Part shown: positions 6,827-12,802 of the stretch, one piece after another
Layout: the number at the start of each line of letters is the position of its first letter
How positions within the stretch are numbered: position 1 is the first letter of the stretch
Source: Haloechinothrix alba
GTDB taxonomy: Bacteria; Actinomycetota; Actinomycetes; Mycobacteriales; Pseudonocardiaceae
NCBI RefSeq assembly: GCF_900188115.1
Contig: NZ_FZNW01000007.1
Location: forward strand, 1 to 64,000
Reading direction: 5' to 3'
Length of the DNA: 64,000 nt
The notes under the pieces: model-generated
Told to the model about the DNA's origin: nothing
The model's input: the letters and a program-made list of their open reading frames with translations, nothing else
Database searches by the model: none
Translations under genes and position numbers: made by a program

Positions 6827-7797
6827 CGTCACCAGAAGTTCAAGAGCAGGAAGACATCGTGGCGGAAGCCTTCGCAGCCGTGGCCGGAGGATTGGCGGCA
6901 GAGGAAGTCGCCGAAAGCCTGGCGGCAGCACTGGCGATCGATGTGCGAATCGCGTTAATGCTATTGCGACTACTGACGTCGAATAACTACGTCGAGGCAT
7001 TGCTACCGGATGACACGCAACCCGGTAGCACCCTGGCCGGTGCGCGAGCCCAGCAAGGCGAAGCGAGACGGCAATATCTCCGGGATGCTGTCGAGCGCGC
7101 GCGCTCGGCACCCACCCGTGAGGAATGGTCACAGAATGAGCAGCAGAGATACGCGAAACACGTTGTCGCGCAGGAACGTCGCCGTGACGCGGCACGACAA
7201 GCCGAACGGGTGGCGCGCGAGAGCAGAAACAACCTCGTAGAATGGAGAAGTCACCGGGACAGCGCGACATGTAAGTCATGCTGGGACTTACATGGTCGAC
7301 GGCTCAGCCTGAACGACCCCGGAAGCTGGCCGATAGGAAAACAAGGCTACGGCGTGCTTCCGGGAGCTAATCACCCACAGTGCAGATGTTCAGCACATCC
7401 AATACGGGATATAGCCGAGCTGGCGATCAAAGGTACGGGAACCGGCAACGAGAAAGACGCGCGGCCGAAATCCGGTGGTAAGAAATCGGCCTCGCGAGAA
7501 CGCTTCCTGAAACAAGTGCGGCTAACGGCCGACGCACTACTATACGAATCGCGCGGAGATTGGGAGAAGTTCGTTAACGAGGTCGCACTCGATGAGCCGA
7601 CGAAGCGAAAGCTGCTCAAAGCGCCGACCGAGGATCGTTGGGAGATCGCACGCCGAATCAAGGAAATATTCAGAGAGGAGGGATACGAGCTGTCGAATAG
7701 CGAAGTCGATACGGAAAAGGGCAACGGTAGTCCGGAGACACCCGCAACGGATGATTGGCAGGCTACGCACCAGGCGTGGCGGAATAGTTTGGAGTGA
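6823..7797 (+). CDS. MuF-like phage minor head / head morphogenesis protein
   Basis: This 324-residue protein begins at GTG 6823 after a GGGAGGGGAG site. A helical N-terminal half (about 5-135) leads into the MuF/SPP1 gp7 signature: TCKSCWDLHG (149-158, with C150, C153 and H157) and GANHPQCRCSAHP (181-193, with H184, C187 and C189). In tailed phages MuF-type proteins bind the portal and capsid interior and are injected or guide DNA entry. The tail (about 215-324) is charged, without a recognisable toxin or protease domain. No portal or terminase gene accompanies it, so the protein would need a helper phage particle or has another use. Confidence 0.75.
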   Translation: MTSPEVQEQEDIVAEAFAAVAGGLAAEEVAESLAAALAIDVRIALMLLRLLTSNNYVEALLPDDTQPGSTLAGARAQQGEARRQYLRDAVERARSAPTREEWSQNEQQRYAKHVVAQERRRDAARQAERVARESRNNLVEWRSHRDSATCKSCWDLHGRRLSLNDPGSWPIGKQGYGVLPGANHPQCRCSAHPIRDIAELAIKGTGTGNEKDARPKSGGKKSASRERFLKQVRLTADALLYESRGDWEKFVNEVALDEPTKRKLLKAPTEDRWEIARRIKEIFREEGYELSNSEVDTEKGNGSPETPATDDWQATHQAWRNSLE

Positions 7798-7800
7798 GAC

Positions 7801-8223
7801 ATGCCAGCAATTCAGGAAGTGATCGCGCACGGACCAGAAACACACGAAGTCGCCGAGCAGATCACCGGCGGACAGCTCGTGGTGCCGAATGCCGAGAAGA
7901 TCAGCCCGACAAGTGGCCCGACAGCAGATGTGCTCGGCGTGGCGATCACGGACGGAGACGTGGAAGGTAGTCAATCGACGGACGGGCTTGTCGTCACAGC
8001 GGCGATCAACCCCGCGCACATCGCCGTGGGATTCCGGGGAGTGTTTCCGCTGACCTTCGCAACGGCGGCAGCGTTTGGGCAACGGCTGGTCCCGGCGGAT
8101 CTCGGACAGGTTCAGCCGTACGACTCCGGAGTCCACTCGGACGATCAGATTATTGGAATCTGCGTGGAAACAACCGGTGCGACAGCCGGGAACCGTGCCA
8201 AAGTCCGGCTGACGCTGGGCTGA
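7801..8223 (+). CDS. DUF2190-like capsid decoration/cement protein
   Basis: This 140-residue beta-rich protein lies 3 bp after the MuF-like gene. It has the pattern of DUF2190 phage cement proteins: an early GGQLVVPNAEKISP, VLGVAITDGD in the middle, repeated hydrophobic strands, GQRLVPADLGQVQP, and a final IIGICVETTGAT strand. Such proteins bind the outside of a HK97-fold capsid at trimer sites. There is no major capsid gene in the element. The assignment rests on pattern and on the neighbouring head gene, so a profile search should confirm it. Confidence 0.65.
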   Translation: MPAIQEVIAHGPETHEVAEQITGGQLVVPNAEKISPTSGPTADVLGVAITDGDVEGSQSTDGLVVTAAINPAHIAVGFRGVFPLTFATAAAFGQRLVPADLGQVQPYDSGVHSDDQIIGICVETTGATAGNRAKVRLTLG

Positions 8224-8240
8224 AAAGGAAGGGATGAAGT

Positions 8241-8795
8241 ATGTCAGTACATTGGGTGAATACAGAAAAGGAACGCGCCGAACAACAGAGGAGGAAAGCT
8301 CCCGTGGATAAAAACAACCTGAACATCCGAGCAACGATGTACGCGAATAAAGGTTGGGATCGGGACGACGCTTACGAGCAGGCCCGAAAAGACCTAGAGG
8401 AACGCGGTAAGAACCCGATAGACAGGGCACGCGCGGAAGCTAAAAAGGTGTTTGGCGATAACGCCACGGACGCAGACGCATATGCGATTGGCAGTTTGAA
8501 TGGAACGCTAAGCAACAATGACGCACAAGCCATGGGCGTCCACGTGCCGACCGGACAAGAGTTGCAACGGGAACGCGACGAGAAAAAGACACTGCAGAAG
8601 TTGACGGAGGAAGAGTTCGTTCGGATCAACATGGACCGGAGGGCAATGGGAGTAGAACCGCTGGACGCGAAGAATCCCGAACATTGGTGGGTCCTCCGGG
8701 ATCCCGAAGCGGAACGCCAAGACGTGACCACGGACTCGAATGGGCAACAGGTAAACCAGGATGGTGTGATGATCAATCATTCCAGCAGCGGGTGA
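8241..8795 (+). CDS. hydrophilic hypothetical protein of the head-gene module
   Basis: This 184-residue protein starts at ATG 8241 with an AAGGAAGGGA site. It is extremely rich in D, E, K, R, N and Q, with a predicted long helix (about 45-75, KDLEERGKNPIDRARAEAKK) and no cysteine or membrane segment. It is the last gene of the lower-GC head module and is followed by a strong terminator. A scaffold-like or packaging-associated role would suit its composition and place, but I recognise no family. Confidence 0.65.
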   Translation: MSVHWVNTEKERAEQQRRKAPVDKNNLNIRATMYANKGWDRDDAYEQARKDLEERGKNPIDRARAEAKKVFGDNATDADAYAIGSLNGTLSNNDAQAMGVHVPTGQELQRERDEKKTLQKLTEEEFVRINMDRRAMGVEPLDAKNPEHWWVLRDPEAERQDVTTDSNGQQVNQDGVMINHSSSG

Positions 8796-8897
8796 CCATT
8801 GTGGACCCGACCGCCTGCCGGTAGGCTCAGTAGTGGGTAACCACCCTAGGGTGTTGTCATTGGCCACCGGCATATCCTGCTTCCGGCTGCCCTGCAT

Positions 8898-8931
8898 AGT
8901 GAGCCCCGACCTTACGAGGTCGGGGCTCACT
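8898..8931. terminator. bidirectional terminator between convergent genes
   Basis: A perfect 15-bp stem (8898-8912 with 8917-8931) closes the tetraloop TACG and is followed by a short T run. It lies exactly between the rightward head module (stop 8795) and the leftward gene ending at 8932. The rest of 8796-8897 holds nothing I can assign. Confidence 0.85.
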
Positions 8932-9267
8932 TTATAGATACAGCCGGAGCAGCGGCCCGAAGCGTGACCGCATGACTTCCTGCGCGCTGACCAACGACCT
9001 GGAGCCGTCCCGAACGACCTCGCGGAGGAGATCGGGACTGGAGCGCTGGAGCGCAGAGAGCACGGCTTGCCGCCAGGCGTCCAGGCCGTCGGCGGCGTGG
9101 TCACACAGCGGGCACCTATCGACCGGCTCGGCGGTGTGGTCGGGGGAGACCTCGATGCGGCAGGCGGTGACGATCTTGCCCGCGTCCAGCTCGTAGAGGA
9201 CATGGTGCTCGGTGCCGCGCGTGATCACGGTGTGGTGTTGGTCGCGTGCGTCGGCTTCGGCCGTCAT
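8932..9267 (-). CDS. small Cys/His protein
   Basis: This 111-residue protein has ATG 9267 as the plausible start; a longer in-frame extension to 9498 is proline/cysteine-biased and lies over the opposite HTH gene. The N-terminal half reads TVITRGTEHHVLYELDAGK. It continues with ACRIEVSPDHTAEPVDRCPLC (C, H, C, C spaced as a zinc site, about 42-61). A C-terminal helical region (AWRQAVLSALQRSSPDLLREV) follows. It is divergent from the HTH gene at 9396, with phased 9-bp repeats between. The function is unknown; a regulator of the element is possible. Confidence 0.6.
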   Translation of the reverse strand: MTAEADARDQHHTVITRGTEHHVLYELDAGKIVTACRIEVSPDHTAEPVDRCPLCDHAADGLDAWRQAVLSALQRSSPDLLREVVRDGSRSLVSAQEVMRSRFGPLLRLYL

Positions 9268-9303
9268 GGTCGCCACCCCGGTGCGTCTCGGAAACGGACA
9301 CTC

Positions 9304-9349
9304 AGGCCTGCAAGGCCCGAGAGGCCTATAAGGCAAGTACAGCCTAACG
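9304..9349 (+). promoter_or_regulatory. 9-bp phased repeats in a divergent promoter region
   Basis: AGGC(C) begins at 9304, 9313, 9322 and 9331, an exact 9-bp period (AGGCCTGCA, AGGCCCGAG, AGGCCTATA, AGGCAAGTA). The repeats lie between divergent starts at 9267 and 9396 and overlap a TATAAG that could be a -10 box. A GCCTAACG (9342-9349) matches one arm of the palindrome at 10501. This looks like an operator array for one of the flanking small proteins. Confidence 0.5.
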
Positions 9350-9395
9350 GGCCTGTGAGCTGGATACCAGAGAAGCCAGGCAGGACAGTGGGGCC

Positions 9396-9581
9396 ATGCA
9401 GGAAGATCGCCGGGGACGCTTGCACAGCACGGGTGAGGTCGCCCGTGAGCTGGGCGTGAGCACGCGCGCGCTCTCGCGCTGGGCGAAGGAAGGCTCACTG
9501 ACCCCGGCGCTGGTCACCCCTGGTGGCCGGTATAAATGGGATCTTGAAGACGTACGACGTCAACTACGCGATATGCGCTAA
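9396..9581 (+). CDS. MerR/AlpA-type helix-turn-helix protein
   Basis: This 61-residue protein is a single HTH_17/MerR DNA-binding domain: STGEVARELGVSTRALSRWA (about 11-30), then the wing EGSLTPALVTPGGRYKW and a final helix DLEDVRRQLRDM. It is about as small as the domain can be. It lies divergent from the small Cys/His gene, with a repeat array upstream suggesting autoregulation. It could be the element's excisionase or a repressor; the other candidate Xis is the protein at 2670. The start at ATG 9396 has a weak GGGG site. Confidence 0.75.
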   Translation: MQEDRRGRLHSTGEVARELGVSTRALSRWAKEGSLTPALVTPGGRYKWDLEDVRRQLRDMR

Positions 9582-9663
9582 TCGGGCCATTTACCCCTAT
9601 ACGGGGGTGTTCTCTGCGAGTGGGGTCAGCGCCCAAGTTGATCTCTCGAAATTCTGAAGATGA

Positions 9664-9888
9664 TCACCACTGAGCAGCCACCTGCCAGGCGTCCACCAGC
9701 TCGGCGTACGACACGTTCGGCGCGGTCCAGGTGGAGCGCTCAGCGCTGCGTGTGAGGCTCGTTGGACCTTCGGCAGGGGTTCCACACGCTCGGCAGCGTG
9801 AGCAGCGTGACTCGACGACGAATGCATTCGACTCGACGTGATCATCATGTCGATGACGTGCACAAGAGCGTGATGATCTCGACTTCAC
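9664..9888 (-). CDS. doubtful small Cys-containing ORF
   Basis: The frame reads on the minus strand and the C-terminal 50 codons have the high third-position GC of local genes. They include CSRCRACGTPAEG and a helical end SYAELVDAWQVAAQW. The N-terminal third is Arg/His/Ser-rich and looks non-coding, so the true start is unclear. No ribosome site stands out. It may be a small zinc-ribbon protein like others in the element, or a fragment. Confidence 0.3.
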   Translation of the reverse strand: MKSRSSRSCARHRHDDHVESNAFVVESRCSRCRACGTPAEGPTSLTRSAERSTWTAPNVSYAELVDAWQVAAQW

Positions 9889-10166
9889 GTGATCATGTCA
9901 GTGTCGAGAACTCGACATGTTTCGTGTCAACTCTGACGTTGCAACGATAGCGACATGCGCGCGCATGTGCGTGTACGCGCTCGCTCGCACGCACGCGAGG
10001 CTTCCAAGCGAGCACGAAGGTCATACACGCGCGCCGCCGCGCGCGCCCGCCCCCGCCCGTGGGCAAGTACTTCCTGTTGTACGAAGCGGTCACCCGTTCG
10101 TTATCGCAGGTCAGCGGGCCAACGAGCCGCCCTCACCGGCCAGGTGTAGCCCGAGCGGTAGCCACG
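9889..10166. other. gene-free stretch with palindrome and alternating purine-pyrimidine tract
   Basis: No convincing gene is visible. The perfect inverted repeat TGTCGAG-AA-CTCGACA lies at 9902-9917, and GTGATCAT repeats sit just left of it (about 9838 and 9888). Positions 9953-9980 are 28 consecutive alternating purine-pyrimidine bases (GCGCGCATGTGCGTGTACGC core), which is Z-DNA-prone. The motif TCGCAGGTCA recurs at 10104-10113, away from the origin copies. The stretch is probably regulatory. Confidence 0.45.
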
Positions 10167-10367
10167 TCACGTCCTCCGGGACCGGCGAGGCACCACGAGC
10201 GCCGAGCGCTGCCGCCGCCGTTGGTAGTCCCGCTCGGCGGGCCCGGCCAGGCGGGCCGCAAGCTCGCGCACCGGCTCATGCCAGAAGCAGTACGCCGAGT
10301 CCGGTGGAGTCCGTCGGCGGCAGCGCTGACCGGAAGACTCGGCGACCCCGTGGCACTGTTGGCCCAT
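10167..10367 (-). CDS. small Cys/His zinc-ribbon-like protein
   Basis: This 66-residue protein starts at ATG 10367 (GGGGT upstream). Its motif C-x-G-x5-GQRC-x8-YC-x2-H (QCHGVAESSGQRCRRR, then AYCFWHEP) is a small CCCH-type zinc-binding module seen as a stand-alone protein in many actinobacterial elements. The C-terminal half is strongly basic (DYQRRRQRSALVVPRRSRR), consistent with nucleic-acid binding. It is the last gene before the right end of the element. A longer start at 10412 is possible. Confidence 0.6.
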   Translation of the reverse strand: MGQQCHGVAESSGQRCRRRTPPDSAYCFWHEPVRELAARLAGPAERDYQRRRQRSALVVPRRSRRT

Positions 10368-10500
10368 ACCCCAGCCTAGCCCGGACCCTCGCACACGTGG
10401 GACGGCACACAACGGGTAGATGTGCTGCCGCCGTAACGCTTGTTATGCCATCTCCACATACCGCCGGTATCCCGACTTCACCCGCTGCCGCCCAACAACC

Positions 10501-10517
10501 CGTTAGGCTGCCTAACG
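10501..10517. promoter_or_regulatory. 17-bp perfect palindrome
   Basis: CGTTAGGC-T-GCCTAACG is a perfect inverted repeat with an odd centre, about 155 bp inside the right end. One arm (GCCTAACG) recurs at 9342-9349 in the divergent HTH promoter. This fits a dimeric repressor operator or a recombination accessory site. The surrounding stretch 10368-10594 has no gene. Confidence 0.45.
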
Positions 10518-10594
10518 ACCTATCCCACCTGCCAACCGCCCCCACTGCCAGACCCTCACCGGCTGGCCTGCCACGCGGCTACGTAACAACCGTT

Positions 10595-10615
10595 TGGCTA
10601 CACCTTTGGCTACTC
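10595..10615 (+). promoter_or_regulatory. right pair of putative integrase arm sites
   Basis: TGGCTACAC at 10595 and TGGCTACTC at 10607 are 12 bp apart, the same motif and spacing as the pair at 783/795, and lie about 59 bp inside attR. This is inferred to be the second arm-site pair of the integrase. Confidence 0.6.
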
Positions 10616-10622
10616 GCACAGT

Positions 10623-10660
10623 AAAAGGACCCCTCCGAGTGATCTCGGAAGGGTCCTTTT
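10623..10660. terminator. intrinsic terminator downstream of tRNA-Ala, carried by the element
   Basis: AAAAGGACCC pairs perfectly with GGGTCCTTTT (10623-10632 with 10651-10660), with an inner CCGAG/CTCGG stem. The A and T runs make it a U-tract terminator in both directions. It lies 3' of the minus-strand tRNA but inside the integrated element, so the element appears to supply the tRNA gene with a terminator. Confidence 0.85.
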
Positions 10661-10673
10661 CCCTGGTCAGCGG

Positions 10674-10717
10674 GGTGGAGCTGACGGGATTCGAACCCGT
10701 GACCCCTTGACTGCCAG
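10674..10717 (+). repeat. attR: 44-bp direct repeat within tRNA-Ala
   Basis: Identical to 632-675. It forms the 3' part of the intact tRNA gene from the anticodon loop to the acceptor end, so integration restores a functional tRNA. Confidence 0.93.
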
Positions 10718-10748
10718 TCAAGTGCGCTACCAACTGCGCCACAGCCCC
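10676..10748 (-). tRNA. tRNA-Ala(GGC)
   Basis: This is a 73-nt cloverleaf on the minus strand. The acceptor stem GGGGCTG/CAGCTCC contains the G3:U70 pair that identifies alanine tRNAs. The D loop has AGTTGGT, the anticodon stem CTTGA/TCAAG closes the loop CTGGCAG with anticodon GGC, and the T arm contains GGTTCGAATCCC. The discriminator is A and CCA is not encoded. It is the attachment site for the element to its left. Confidence 0.96.
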
Positions 10749-10957
10749 AAGCCGTGCACTTCGTCGTGCCGGGTACATACGCTACATGATGGGTCGCGCC
10801 CCATTGAAGCCGCCCCCCACATGCGGTAGCGAGGTCGTGTGCGGGGCAGGCGAGCGGTCGACGTGCCTTATATGCTGACGCCCCGGGTGGGAACCAGAGT
10901 TGGGGGCTGGAGTCCATGTGAAGCGGGCGATGGACGTGTGCGGCCGAGGAGGCATTT

Positions 10958-11800
10958 ATGGGGCTCGCCCGGTTGCTGCTCGCGGTGACAGTCGCGGTCG
11001 GCGCTGCAGGTGTGACGACCGGGTGCGGCGACGTCTCTGCGGGTTCCGGGGCGTCCCTGGTGGAACGGGTCGAGGACAACGGCGCCATCACCATCGGTAT
11101 CCGCTCCGACCAGCCGGGGTTGTCCCGGTACACGGTCGATGGCCGCTACACGGGCTTCGACATCGACCTGGCCACGTTCGTGGCCGGCGAGCTCGGCGTT
11201 GCCCCCGAGGACATCCGATGGCAGGACGTACCGGCCGCCGAACGGGAGTCGGCGCTGGTCGAGGGCGAGGTCGACATCGTCGTCGGGACGTACTCGATCA
11301 CCGAGGAACGCCGGCGGAAGGTGGACTTCGCCGGTCCGTACTTCGAGACGGGCCAGGACCTGCTCGTACGGGCGGACGACACCGAGATCACCGGCCCGGA
11401 GTCGCTGGACGGCAACGCCCTGTGCTCGGTGACCGGGTCGACCCCCGCGGAGCACGTGCAGCAGGATTTCGCCGACGACGTCGAGCTGGTGGAGTACCCC
11501 CGCTACCAGGAATGCGTCACGGCGCTGCTCGCCGGCCACGTGGATGCCGTCACCACCGACGCGGTGATCCTGGCCGGGTACGCCGCCCAGCACCCGGAGC
11601 TGCTGAAGGTGGTGGGGGAGCGGTTCTCGACGGAGCGCTACGGGATCGGGCTCGCGAAGGGTGACCCCGAGGGCAGGCGCGCGCTGAACGACGCGATCGA
11701 GGAGATGATCGACAGCGGCGAGTGGCGGGACTCCCTGGAGAGCAACATCGGCGCGTCCGAGTACGAGATACCGCCTCCGCCCGAGGTCGAACGCGGGTGA
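10958..11800 (+). CDS. glutamate-type ABC transporter solute-binding lipoprotein
   Basis: This 280-residue SBP_bac_3 family protein binds a polar amino acid outside the membrane. The N-terminus is a lipoprotein signal: a hydrophobic stretch LLLAVTVAVGAAG, then VTTGC with the lipidated Cys near residue 23. Family motifs are ITIGIRSDQPG, YTGFDIDLA, DIVVGTYSITEERR and VDFAGPYFETG. It ends in a proline/glutamate tail. No permease or ATPase gene is adjacent, so it is an orphan binding protein or works with a distant GluCD-like system. The 10749-10957 upstream stretch shows only a GAGG ribosome site. Confidence 0.88.
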   Translation: MGLARLLLAVTVAVGAAGVTTGCGDVSAGSGASLVERVEDNGAITIGIRSDQPGLSRYTVDGRYTGFDIDLATFVAGELGVAPEDIRWQDVPAAERESALVEGEVDIVVGTYSITEERRRKVDFAGPYFETGQDLLVRADDTEITGPESLDGNALCSVTGSTPAEHVQQDFADDVELVEYPRYQECVTALLAGHVDAVTTDAVILAGYAAQHPELLKVVGERFSTERYGIGLAKGDPEGRRALNDAIEEMIDSGEWRDSLESNIGASEYEIPPPPEVERG

Positions 11801-11807
11801 CGGGCAC

Positions 11808-12641
11808 CTACCGGCGATACGCGCTGTCCGGGCTCACCCGCTGGGGGTAGCCGTCGCCGGACGGGTCCGGTGCCGCGTCCGCCTCGAGGTCCTCCTCGTG
11901 CAGGCCCTCCTGGACGGCCATCCGGATCTGTTCCCGGTTCTCCCGCACGACGTGCGCGAAGAACTCGTCGGTGCGCGGGTCGACGAGCACCTCGAGCGTC
12001 ACGCGCAGCGCCGTGTCGACCACGGACTCCACGATCTCGTCGTGGAACGGTACGCGCTTGAACCGCCCGGCCTGGGGGTCGTTGCGCACCTTCTCGGTGA
12101 CGATCGCGCGCAGCTGGTCACTGTTCTCGTTCAGCGAGCGCGCCAGGTTGTGCGGGTAGTTGCCCGTTTCGAGCACTTTGACGACCTCGTCGAGTACCGC
12201 GACCGTGATGGGCTTCTTGATGGCCAGCACGATCGGTCGTGACAGGCGCTCCACCAGCCGGTAGACGAACCGCTCCCCGAAGGCTCTGTCGGCCGCGCGG
12301 ACCAGGCGGATGATCATCACGACGAGCCGGAGCAGCCGGAAGCCGCGCAGGGCGGGGTGGGCCACCGGGATCATGCCCAGGATCTCGTACCAGTTGCGCA
12401 ACGGGAACTTCCGCGTCCAGCCGTTGGCTCGCCAGCGGTAGAGGAACTCGATCACGAAGATCCCGCAGATGGAGGTGTCGGTGATCAGCACCCACCGGGC
12501 GTCGATGTCGACCCGGTCGAAGAACATCGCGTAGACCAGCAGCCCTACCGAGAAGACCGCCAGCAGCAGCATCCCGACATCAATGGGGCTGACCCGCGAC
12601 TTGCGGAGGACCCCGTGGGGGTTCGATGCGGAGTGTGGCAC
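11808..12641 (-). CDS. voltage-sensor-like ion channel family membrane protein
   Basis: This 277-residue protein starts at GTG 12641, chosen because GGAG lies 7 nt upstream; the frame could extend to ATG 12692. Four N-terminal membrane segments resemble a voltage-sensor domain: S1 IDVGMLLLAVFSVGLLVYAM, an acidic S2 SICGIFVIEFLY, S3 around WYEILGMIPV, and an S4-like helix RGFRLLRLVVMIIRLVR with regularly spaced arginines. I see no pore helix or TVGYG filter after S4. Instead there is a long helical cytoplasmic region (about 115-277). It is probably a voltage-sensor-only ion-transporter relative; whether it conducts is unknown. It converges on the upstream lipoprotein gene. Confidence 0.75.
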   Translation of the reverse strand: MPHSASNPHGVLRKSRVSPIDVGMLLLAVFSVGLLVYAMFFDRVDIDARWVLITDTSICGIFVIEFLYRWRANGWTRKFPLRNWYEILGMIPVAHPALRGFRLLRLVVMIIRLVRAADRAFGERFVYRLVERLSRPIVLAIKKPITVAVLDEVVKVLETGNYPHNLARSLNENSDQLRAIVTEKVRNDPQAGRFKRVPFHDEIVESVVDTALRVTLEVLVDPRTDEFFAHVVRENREQIRMAVQEGLHEEDLEADAAPDPSGDGYPQRVSPDSAYRR

Positions 12642-12802
12642 TGTGTCGCTCCAGGTGGCTGCTGCGCTGATCCGGAACCTTACCGCGCACATCGCGGGCG
12701 CCTTACGGGCGTCTCACGGCATCATGGACAGGATCGCGAAAGGCCCGAGCCGCGCCGGGTGTCGGGAACCCGACGTGGGAGACGAAACGGAGGTTCGAGG
12801 AC

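Larger units (their letters stand above)
632..10717. mobile_element. tRNA-Ala-integrated element with replication genes and a partial phage head module
   Basis: The element is bounded by 44-bp perfect repeats of the tRNA-Ala 3' end. A tyrosine integrase points outward at the left end, and paired 9-bp integrase-arm-like repeats lie just inside both ends. The contents in order are: integrase with a small upstream gene, HTH protein, primase-polymerase/ATPase, an iteron-rich origin, zinc-finger-like small proteins, a winged-helix-like protein, MuF-like and DUF2190-like head proteins, a second HTH, and more small proteins. It lacks the FtsK-type translocase that defines actinomycete AICEs. It also lacks terminase, portal, major capsid, tail and lysis genes. 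GC is visibly lower at about 6230-8800. A phage satellite, or a decayed prophage/AICE hybrid, are the main readings. Confidence 0.9.

Noticed and set aside
632-10717. Conjugative AICE
   Set aside because: No FtsK/TraSA-type translocase or Spd cluster is recognisable in any frame, though a missed divergent gene cannot be excluded.
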